Source of the DNA: Protonemura montana
Taxonomy: Eukaryota > Arthropoda > Insecta > Plecoptera > Nemouridae
Length of the DNA: 64,000 bases
Assembly (NCBI GenBank): GCA_947568835.1
Contig: OX387603.1
Span: forward strand, 25,754,651-25,818,650
Direction: 5' to 3'
Under the pieces are notes generated by a model that made no database searches, was not told where the DNA came from, and saw only the letters and a list, made by a program, of their open reading frames with translations. Below, piece by piece: positions 36,186-47,000 of this stretch. The first letter of the stretch is position 1. Every line of letters begins with the position of its first letter. The position numbers were made by a program, and so were the translations under genes.

Positions 36186-37499
36186 GTCTCCCCTTTTTAG
36201 GAACGGTACGCTAGAAAGTTCTTAAGGACCTATCGAGAGCGCGCCGAATTTGCTTGTTTGTGTATTTCATTTTAAGCCTTGTCGACTCCCGTGTGTTTCC
36301 TTTCCACCGAGAAAAGCAATATGAAAATCTGTCGCTCGGAACGAAAATGCCAAATCGACGGAATTGTCGTTTCATTTTCTCTCTTTCGGCGTCCAAATAA
36401 CTTTCATTTCTTTTGATCAACTTTTGATTGGCTACACGCGGCTCGCTGGATGGGTGTGTGGAACCGAGACAGCGGGCACCGCACACTGATTCCCGAGTTC
36501 CAGACGCAAATTGAAATTGCCAGCCAGCGCCTTCTCTAGACGCTTGTTTCGCACGTCTAAGCTGATGTTGGTTTCAAGGCGGCTGTGGCCGATGGATTTC
36601 GCAAGGCCGTGTTTTAAGGCCATTTTTGTGAGTTTAAAGAAATAATTTTGAACACAAACCATTTTCTGAGAACTAAAAGCTTATAAACAATGTCCCGACG
36701 ACATGAACTCTTCTAAACTTTGCACCCGTGAGTATTAAAAAAAAAAAATCCATCTTTCACTATTTTCAAACACCAAACATTATAGATGTTATAAAAAAAA
36801 TATATGAACATCAAAATATGATGTTACGCTACAGATATACAACATGTATTTTTTGTTTTACGATTTCCACGGTTTGAAGAATAATTTTAGCCATATAGCG
36901 GTGAAAAAAATCCAGAGAGAAGGACGCGAATGTGTGTTGCATACACAACACAATAGGGAGAAAGCAGATTTGCTCCAAATATGAGTGAGAAAACTAGAGC
37001 TTACATTGATGTTTACCAGTTGATTCAAATGGCGTGACGGAAAGAAAGACATGATATTTACTCACTTTACGGGCAGGGAAAGATATCGTTCGTTTCATGT
37101 CTCTTATCAGAAACTGCAGTTGATATCAAAGTGGTTTTCATATGTTTTACACCATTGCAGATGTATAATTTTTGTGAATGAAACTGGAAACAATTTGTCT
37201 AATAATACTAACATTGTAAAATAGTATGTACTTACGAACTTTGTAAATATTATTTTGTATCTCTTCTACAAAAATAAGGTGTGAGGCCATGGAGATGGGC
37301 ACAGGCGGCCTCTGACGGGGATTCATGAAATCAAAACGAATATAGTTGTATGCTAGAAAAAAACATAAAATGCGTTTATGACTTCTACTATCATTTTATT
37401 TTGACGTAAGAAGACTTTTGTCTTTTTGAAGTGTTTTAATTTTTAATTCTCAGGCGCAAAATGACCTCGGTGTCGAAGCGCCTCTAAACCCCACAAAAA
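36186..37499. other. Non-coding stretch upstream of the dpr gene
   Basis: No exon was recognised. GGCCGTG occurs at 36605, and several A or T homopolymers lie between 36.7 and 37.4 kb. A non-coding first exon of the dpr gene could lie here or further upstream, but I cannot place one. Confidence 0.35.
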
Positions 37500-37845
37500 A
37501 ATGCATCTATTGATCGATTTTGGTTATCTTCAGAGGTTATTTGGGTGACCCTGATTATTTTGTTTAGATGCATTAAGGAAGCTTGAACTTGGTAATTGTT
37601 ATAATTTTATGTGGTTCTTTTGTTATCGGAAAATTGTCAGGACTCCTCTTACCCTTGAAAAAGTAACTAGTATATGTTGCGAAACGTCGGGAAATTTAGT
37701 AACCCTTTACTTAGCATTCAAAACCCATTTCAAATAGTTTTTCTTAAAACTAGTGCTAAGAATAAATAAAGTAGACTTGAGTCTAAAAACCATCATAATG
37801 TATCTATTGATCGATTGATTGATTTTGGTAGTCTTCGGAGGTTCT
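37500..37845. repeat. About 40-bp direct repeats flanking a partial dispersed element
   Basis: ATGCATCTATTGATCGATT followed by a TTTTGGT..TCTTC.GAGG block begins at 37501 and recurs from 37799 as ATGTATCTATTGATCGATT. Between them lies 37640-37797, which matches the right part of the foldback element at 50130-50341 (TTTACTTAGCATTCAAAACC, AAACTAGTGCTAAG and the GAGTCTAAAAACCATCAT end). Confidence 0.6.
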
Positions 37846-37857
37846 CGCATTGCCGCT

Positions 37858-37899
37858 CAGCGTGGACTCTCAGCGTGGACTCTCAGCGTGGACTCATTG
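37858..37899. repeat. 13-bp tandem repeat, three copies
   Basis: The unit CAGCGTGGACTCT is repeated three times, ending about 90 bp before the start codon of the dpr gene. It lies at the probable 5' end of the first coding exon. Confidence 0.85.
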
Positions 37900-37919
37900 G
37901 CTGTCCTTGTGCTTCTAGG

Positions 37920-37996
37920 GTGACGCATGCGTGGTAGCGATGCGTGACGCGGCCACCGTTCCGGGCCCGGCCACCCAGAGCGTGCGACCACGATGA
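37920..37996 (+). promoter_or_regulatory. Likely 5' leader with two upstream ORFs
   Basis: CCTTGTGCTTCTAG ending at 37919 is a plausible splice acceptor, so the coding exon may begin at 37920 after an unseen non-coding exon. Two ATGs precede the main start. The one at 37927 is in frame but closed by TGA at 37945. The one at 37940 opens an 18-codon uORF whose TGA (37994-37996) overlaps the main start codon in an ATGA arrangement. The main ATG has A at -3. Such an overlap can allow termination-reinitiation control, but no expression evidence is available. Confidence 0.35.
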
Positions 37997-38068
37997 TCGT
38001 CGGCCGCCATCTTGTGCTAGCGCTTACGCTGGCCTGTTTGCACCAGCTGCCCATCAGGGGCGACACAG
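37993..38068 (+). CDS. dpr: dpr exon 1 (start codon, signal peptide)
   Basis: It encodes residues 1-25 plus the first base of codon 26: the initiator Met, a short basic n-region (GRH), a hydrophobic core (LVLALTLACL) and a polar end (RGDT). The donor CAG|GTAACC follows at 38069. The last G joins AC at 42713 to make Asp26, which confirms the phase-1 junction. A YY1/Pho-like GCCGCCATCTTG lies in the exon just after the start codon (38003-38014). Confidence 0.85.
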
Positions 38069-41000
38069 GTAACCTTGGCGACCGTTTAATAGGCCCGGCA
38101 AGGCAAGAATGAACTCTAGTAGGTACATTTGAGTGGATCCGAGATTCAAAGATGTTTCATCAGGTCTGAATCCACTCCGCAAGATCTGAAATGGCAAAAT
38201 AGGTCCAAATCAAAGCCCAAAAAGACCAAAAACTCAAATGAGGATAAGTAAAAAAAAAAAATCCAAATGATCGCAACCTCAAAAAGTATTTTTTAGTACC
38301 GGAAGGTAGTATTTTCATTGTATATATATTTTTATATTTGTATACGAAGTCAAACCATTTTTAAAGCAGTTTAAAGTGTGTTTTTTCCATTCCAAAGCAA
38401 AGTTTTTCCCAATTGGACCTTTGCTTAAGCAAACACTTCGGCCTTTCTGTCCGAAGGTCAAGCTGGGGCCGGGCATGGCTTGTGGACATTTTTTCTGCCA
38501 CACCCTCGGGCGTCGCAGGACTATGATCTAGTCACACATACGCACTGAAATGCGAAGAGTCACGCAATTTTTTTGCGGCTGTCCATGCAACTTCCGGTAT
38601 TTGAGACATTGTGTTAGAGTTGGATTCATATTGTGGGGGGGTGGGGTTTTAATAGCGGTGTCGAGGGCTCGGCGGGATAGACAGGGACACTGATAGCAAG
38701 GGTCAGAGGGAGAGGGACGATAAAAACGGATTGAGTCATATCTCCATCTCTCTTTATGGCGCATTCACATTTATGTTTAATTGAAAAAAAAAACGCAGAT
38801 TTCTCCTGACGGTGAATGTTAATGAGGATGGAGTTTAAAAAAAATATGTGCCGCGTCCTAGTGGCTTATCTGTGAACTAAAGGGATGCTCTGGATGCTCT
38901 GGATGATTTGACTGGGGAGGGGCGGTGGATGATATTCATTTAGATTATTTTTGCCATTCGGCTTCGGATAGAGACGTTATTAAATGATAACAATTTATTT
39001 AAAACATTTCCATTTTCCTTGTCTCGGCAAAACCGAGAAAATAATGTGTTTTTCCTCGCTAAGTCCCCTTTAAAGCCAAATTGCCTGTGATATTTATGAA
39101 TGGCATATTTTTTTTTTTTCCACCATGGTACCGGGTCGTGCACATATTTATAATCTTATTCGACTCGAGAGCGAAATTCAACGAGATTCAAACAGAAACA
39201 AGTCTGTGTTTTTGTGTGTCGTTAAAAAAAACATGCCGTTCGGTTGGCACTAATTCGAGTTAGCGTGAAGGACACGCGGCCACGTTGCCAACACTGAAAC
39301 ATTAATCCTTGTTGTCTGCGTTAGTTCCCAATTCGTCCGCTGGACGCACTTTTAATTCGCGCCGCCCGCGCCGGGGCCAGATCGCCTCGCGTCGACGGAG
39401 CGCTTTTAAACCAGCGGAATTATTTATCAAAGTCGCCGGGAAATAAAAAAAAAAAAAAACACCGAGTGTCCACGTTCCGCTTGGCGAGATCCGGGAAACA
39501 TCCACAGGGCAATGAACGAACAAATGCAGTCGCCGGCTCGCTTTTCAACGGTTTGTCGGCATCACGGCCATCCATCATGCGCCCAGCTCGGCGCTTAGAC
39601 ACCGTTACCGGACTCTTGTTAAACAATCGCAAACTTCCCGGTAACTTTAAGCAAAAAATATCAGCGTGCAGACGAATATGCAAACTGCATTTTGATCAAT
39701 CTCCGCCTGCAAACAACGGCGCATCGTGTTAACATCTCTGTGCAAAGTTAGCTCGGTGATGAAATCCATCCAGGCAGCCGTGATCGAGTCATCCACTTTG
39801 CCGTCTCGCGTCTCGCCCGCCAGAGAGCGTTGTTTACTCGTGAATACAACGGGCTAGAGTCGGATCATCCAGGGTTTATCCACAAGGCTGTGATACCTCG
39901 TATTCGGTGTGGGCAAAGAAGGGGTCCCATCGCGGTCCCCCGCGCTCTGACCCAGTTTCCACGGCAACAAAACACTACAACAGATAACCAGCCTTTGATG
40001 CGTTTTCCTCCCACTAGAGCCATAATGCATCTCGCTTGCATTGATGCACTTCTCCAACTTGTGCGATCCACTTTTGCCGTGAATGCAGTTAAAATGCATT
40101 CGCGTTGCACACATGGCAGGACCAATATCACGACACGGCCCAAGAGAAATGCAAGTGCTTTATTATTTTTGCGCGCTTCGAACGCGAAAATATATATCAC
40201 AAGGTTTTGCAATAAATCTCTTGGGCGTTGGAATATTTCGCTGGCATATCGCGGTGGTGCTGTGTGCCGTGGTTGGTCGTATATCGTGGCGCTCACGGTG
40301 GCTTTGCGGCTTCCTTAGCGCCGAGTCGTTCCTGCCGCGTGATTTGCAACTCGGCATCTAGAGAGAGAGATGGCTATGTCATTCGTGTGGGCCAAAGAGT
40401 TTTCCATTCGGCACAGGCGGCGTGGTGCTCGCTTGTTTTTCTTGTTGTCGCCCCCCTCCCGGCCCCCCGACTCCGGAGGGAAATGAGAAGAGATGTAAAG
40501 AACGGATGTTTGATGAATAAGCCATGGCATATGGTGTTGGGTGTGCGCAAGGAAATTGAAATTACATATGATTATACAATTGCTCTGTTGTACATGGACA
40601 GGTACTCGCTTCCGCCTCTTTGAGGGCATTACAATTAGCTACTGACATGTTGTAATCTTCTTTGTCCAGCAGAACGTTTAACATTAGTGCCGGGAGTCGG
40701 ATAATGACTAAGTGTATAAACCCAATGGTTGAAAGTGACAACCTTTGAGAATCTGCAACGTTTCGACTAGATAGCTTAGTATTGCTAGATATTCAGACCA
40801 GCGTACACCGACTCAAAGTAGCAGCGCCTTCGTAAGGGACCTGGCCCATGGCAGAGAGTTCCTTCTTTCAAGGGGAAATCAATATAAGAGTGTTACACAC
40901 TGGCCTAAATGCATTTCCCATTCAAGTTTGCCCCGCGCGCCAAGGACAGAAAAAATACTCTCAAGCCAATTTCCTCAGGGAGGCCGTTTTTCTAAGTGAG

Positions 41001-44000
41001 CAAAAGAAAAAAATAACGTTGACATTGATCATTTCACTCAGCCTGGCAGTGAAGCTGGATGCAAAAATTTGTACGCCGTGTTATATTGGTTCGTTTACTT
41101 TTTTTTCATTTCGGAGATGTCAGCCTCTTTAGCTCACGACGTTTCATTTTATTAAAAGTCCCTCCCTCTCTGAATGACCCCCCCTTTCCGCCTCCCCCCC
41201 CCCTTCCCCCGCGACCATAGCAGAGATCACGGTCCAGTGGTCCTCCGAGAAACAAGCGCCGTATTTCACGGCCAGTCAGTCGATTTATCGCCTCGTGGAC
41301 GCTGCCGATATTGAATCGCGAATCGAGGGGGCGGTTGCCCCCCACCCCCCGCGCCTGGCAGGGAGTCGTTTCGCGAGTTCGGCCACGATGGACGGCGAAA
41401 TCATGAACCGTTCGACTTATCGCTAGGGTAGATGGTTTCTTTGCATGTTCCCGATCGGTGGCGTTCGCCCACCGGACAAATTGCAAGTGGAAACGATCGG
41501 GACGGGCTTTATGAGGTCGCCGTCGACCTTTGGGTGCAGCCGGCGAAAGTGCTCTGAACGGCGGCTGCCCTTGTAAAGGATGCCAGCGTAATGGAGGCTC
41601 CAATCGATACGACGGTGACCTCCACACGATGACTTGGCAGTTCTTGAGAGGCAGGATGCTTCCGAAGGGAGTTCATTAATCTTGTCGTCCACACCTTAGT
41701 ATATCGGACCAGGGCGTAAGGAAAAGTGGGGCAAGATGAACAAGTTCCAGTCAAAGCGGGTCTCAGACTTCTCTATTCCGTGGTTTGGGAGGGAAACACG
41801 TTTGGTCTTTCACCGATGTCCGAGGGGGGAAAAAACCTTCCTTGTGTCTGGTTTCTGGTATTGTTTTTTCACCCAAATATCACCCCAATACTTCAACTCC
41901 CATCCACATACCAGATCTTTCAAAAGCCATACATCACTAATGTACCACACAATGTATCTGTCATTATTTTATTTTCTATTATTTTCTACATTCTCAGAAA
42001 CATTCGTTCGGCTGTAATGTTACTTTATGCATTTTTTTGTGTATCTCGGCTTCATTTTGATGGTAAATTCTGGAATCTAGTTTCAATTCACATGACCTCC
42101 TTGTGAATACAAGATTTGAGCTCTTGAAGATCACTTCGCTCAGCTGCAAGAGAATCGATTCTGATTCCCTTTAAACTGGCTTCGCTTGGCGTTGACTCAA
42201 CGTTAAGTTCACTCAATATATATCCACCGAAGATCACTTGCATTACCTTCTGAGCGAGCCGCAAATACAAGCGGACTGCTCTGTGATTGGCTGAATGCCA
42301 CGACCTTCGGGACATTGGAGTGCATCATTCAGCCGTTTTAGAGGTTAAGGTAGTTCAAGGTTTGGTATCTTGGATGCCGATCAGTTGAGTCATAAGCAAA
42401 CTCTTTCACTGCTTTGCTCATAATAAGGGCAACAATGAGCTGAGGTATTGAACACATTGTTGAAAGTACTTTATTGGGATTGGGGATTGTTTCACTTGGG
42501 ATTGAGTGAGGTTATTTCGATTTGATCCAAATTTACGCATCCACACAGAAGCCATTACACGGAGACTGCAAGTCTATCATCAATACAGATCTGAGGGGAT
42601 TTCTGGGTAATGTTTTTGCTAAATGAACATGCGTGAGCGCTCCTAGCGGACAACGCCAGAGAGATCACCGAACTCTGAAACTAACCGTCACCCGGTTTGC
42701 GTCTCTTTCCAGACGGCGACCACGCAAGTAACCTCGTCGACGGCGAACTGAACGCGACGGTGGTGCGCGGCGCGTGGCCAGTGCCGCCTTCCAACGGAGA
42801 CCACCCAGTGGTGGCGGCGGCGGCGACGACGGCGTCTTCGGCCATGCTCGGCTATATCTTCGACGCTCACGTCGCCGCCAATCGTCATCAGCATCACACG
42901 CACGGCGACGCGCGTTGGGGACCGCACTTTGAGGGCGGCGACGTCGAGGCGGCTGCCGATGTTGTCGTCCAGGCGGGGGACACGGCGACCTTGCATTGTC
43001 TCATCAGCATGCTCCAAGATAAGACGGTCAGTACCTGCGGGGGGTTACTGCAAGCAGGCTGGTGGGAGGCTCGGCCATGTTAAGAGCTTACCGTTTGTGG
43101 GATAACTTCGTCAAAATAAAGGTGTTACTAGTTTATAAAGACTAAAGAATATTAGATACTCAAAGAAAAATATTCTGTCTCAGTTTTGCCAAAATTTCTC
43201 GCATTTTTCAGTGTAGGTACCTATCATTTTTTCTAAAAGTTTCCATTAAATCGTGAGTCGCGTCTATTATATTATATATTTTATTATGATATATTATTAT
43301 TATATTAGTTTAATTTTAATTTTTTTGATGATAATATTCATTTAAATTTCAATCCTCCCCAAAACCATTAAAACCAAAATTGTGAAAATATTTCAGACAA
43401 AAAACTGCAAATTTAAAAAAATACTCTAAATATATTGGGTTCAATTCGTTTTACTAGCTAACTAAACGCGATATAGGCGATATATATAAAACACAGATTG
43501 CATTACCGACGCAATAGCTCAGCTACAAAACATCCCAAAAGTTTGAAACTCAAGTGAGGCTATAAATATGTTAGGCAAACTTGACTCACCCACTCGTTGC
43601 TCAAGAACGCCTCTCCCTCCATCCACCAGGTGTCGTGGGTCCGTCGCAACGCCGGCCCAGTTGCACCTCTCGGCAGCGTCCCCGGGGTCAACAACGCCAG
43701 CGCCTCCAGTAGCGGGGGTCTCCAACTGTTGACCGTCGGCCGCGACGCCTACGCCGGCGATCCGCGTTTTCAGATACACTTCCAGTACCCGAATGACTGG
43801 CGTCTACGCATATCGGACGCTCGCGCCCAGGACCAGGGAATCTACGAGTGCCAGATCTCGACGCATCCTCCCAAAGTCATTCGAGTCAACCTGCGGGTCA
43901 ACGGTGAGCGCTGCCTTCATGTCGCTTCTTAGTTCATTGATTTGTAGTGTTTAATGATGCTCTTGCTTTGACGACGGGCCCTGGGTTGAATGGCGTCGGT

Positions 44001-47000
44001 TGATGGGAAACTCACGATGGGGATGATAATATACCAAACCCAGTCTTGGATGAAGGAGGAAAAACTCAGTATTAGGACGTTACCTCCTATTTGTAGAAGA
44101 GCACCAATAGGATCACTTGCTCGAACAACAGGATTTCTCCACAAATCCATGCTGCCGAGAGGTTGATAAGCAAGGCGAGTGACGTTGTTGTTCTGTACTC
44201 AATCTCTCCAACCTCTCTCCCGAACAGAACTGGTCATGTGTATGATGGTCACTCATCCAATACCTGACTCAGCGCAGGGTTGTTTAACTTTCATCCATCC
44301 AACCTCTCTCCCGAACAGAACTGGTCATGTGTTTGATGGTCACCCATCCAATACCTGACCCAGCGCAGTGTTGCTAAGCTTCCATCCCTCCAACCTCTCT
44401 CCCGAACAGAACTGGTCATGTGTATGATGGTCACCCATCCAATACCGGACCCAGCGCAGTGTTGCTTAACTTTCATCCCTCCAACCTCTCTCCCGAACAG
44501 AACTGGTCATGTGTATGATGGTCACCCATCCAATACCTGACCCAGCGCAGTGTTGTTTAACTTTCATCCCTGCAACCTCTCTCCCGAACAGAACTGGTCA
44601 TGTGTATGATGGTCAACCATCCAATACCTGACCCAGCGCAGTGTTGTTTGATGCCGGTAGTCTTAGAGCACTTATCAAGCGCTGTGTTCATTTTAAATTC
44701 CTCCAACCAATGAGGTGCAATTATAAACTATCTTCGCTATAACGTGAGTGTTAATTTTTACGTGAACTAACATACGTGAAGTAATCTCCAATAATTTCCA
44801 AGTGGTTGCCTATACGTGCCCCTGAACGCAACCTGCAGGGCAGAGCATGGCACCTCCACCACAACTACTGAGATTCTGAAATCCACTTAATACTGAAATA
44901 CCTCAGACCTCAGCATAAAAAGCAGAATTTTCCCGTGTTTTCCGCTAATTTTTCAGTTCCTTGCGGGCCCCAACAAGCAGGCATCAGCGCCTAATTTTAA
45001 GTGACTATCATATTTTCGGTTTTTTGTGAAAGTACCTAAACTAGGGGCACTCCAAGCGGTTAAAACGCCTCCATGCTTTGCAACTCTTCCTCCCCTCTAA
45101 CCACCACACTGTGTAGTACCAAAGGGCCAGTTACGGTATCAGATTTCTTGCCCCTGCTCCCAACGGTTGGCCGCGATTGGCCAAAATTGCTAGCGAAACC
45201 GATCCGCAGGTTGTTTGCACCAAATTAGGCTCGCAACCATCCACGTGGTTCGGGGAAATGAACTCCAGAAAGTAGACAGATCGTCTTACAAAGTAGAGGA
45301 AAAGAAATGAGGCCCGTGGTTAGCTAGGAACATGAACCCGAAGGAGACTTCGTTCTAAATAAAAAGTTTCGAAATAGGCAGTACATCGAAAATGTTGGCT
45401 AGAGACTGCAAAATATTATAATGTGACCCATAAATAATGATATTGGAAGTACGTAGCAAGCGTAGCAAACTGACTATATTTTGTTTTGTTTTAAATCTTG
45501 TTCGGTTGTTCCTGCCATGCGGCTGAACCGATTTAAATTACTTTTTCTAGGCTCCTTTGATGTATTCTAACTATCTTATGTTTTGCTTTATTATTGGAAA
45601 CAACAGAGCGGATCTCTTTTAATAGTTTTATTCAAAAAAAATTGTATTTTGCATAATTTAAAGCTTGGTTAATGCGAAAAAACCTAAAAAAATCCCCGCC
45701 AAATTTAAAATATAAGTGAATCGTATTAGAGCGTACGATATTTATAAATAAATCTTATATTTTTGTGCCACTATATTTTTTCCTCTGCTTTTAAGTGATT
45801 TTTGGCAATTTTTACGTCTCGTTCAACGTAGGAACGATCGCACTAACGCTTCTTTACCGCGTTTTAAAGAAGAAAAAATTGCCAGCATGTCTCTCCAAGA
45901 GCACATTACTCATGCACAACGTCCGTTCAATTGTAACAAAACCGATGATTGTACATTACTTGCACACGCCCACATACGAAGCTTACAGCATGCAGCACAA
46001 CGCGGTGTTGCACCAGATTTACGCCGGCTTATTTTCAAATTAACTAGAATTGAATCATTTTTTACAATGTTTACACTAAGTGCAAATCGGATTTGCCACT
46101 CCAAAACCAATCAATTAACCGCAATTCGGTCGCTTAGCCCCGCTGGACAATGTCCACGCTGGACAATGTCCACGCGGCTTACATTACCCCATTACAATCG
46201 GTTGTGCAAATAAATCCAGCCAGGATCCCGCTTTAGAAATTGCACCCAATGCACCCAACCCACCCACTATGTCGACAAAACGTGGAATGGGGAGGAGGGC
46301 GATCTACCAGGACGCGGTCCGTGTTTAATTCCGGCCAAGAGCGTCGCTAACAGAATCAATATGTCCCCACGCAATCGCCGGCTGCCGTTAACTTTTACCT
46401 GAGCTGCGATCCTCATCCTCGTCGTAGCGGGGGCGTTTAACGATCAAGGATCCGTCAGCCTGGCTACAATCATTATGCAGGTCATTTTTTACCAAAATTG
46501 CAAGTTTAATGGTTATTTGACTAAAAGAAAAACTGCAGAGTCCAATTACCAAGACTTACTGCATCATTGAGTTTTACTAGCCTGGAAGTTTCCTATCTTC
46601 TAACCCTAGTTTAGATATTTAGAAGGCGTGATACCCATTAAGAGAGTTACCATGGAAACTCACATGCACTTTTTCACCTACAAAGAGGTGTGTTTGAAAA
46701 GCACGTGCGCTAATTTAACTCAAAACCTGGTTTTAGGTCCTTTTTTTCCAAGCGCCAGTGTTTTTCAAAGCGATTTCGGTTCAAGCATATGCAGATTGTG
46801 TCGTATCACATGAAAACACGGCGACTCAATGGGAAATTGTGATATTTAAAAAAAAAAAATCACACGCAAAGTTTTTGTTTTGTTATGTTCCTACAACGAG
46901 ATTCGATTCGTTCACTGCGGGGAAAAATGTGTAATTTCAGAATCGACAAAACGAAGAACGCAAAGTGCACTCGCTGTAACGATATGTATCCGAGGGGCAG

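Noticed and set aside
39830..40318. 162-codon plus frame and overlapping 143-codon minus frame in dpr intron 1
   Set aside because: No homology pattern, no splice-site support, lies inside the intron.
41106..41627. 173-codon minus frame in dpr intron 1
   Set aside because: Compositionally biased (Gly/Arg-rich over a poly-C tract), no domain.
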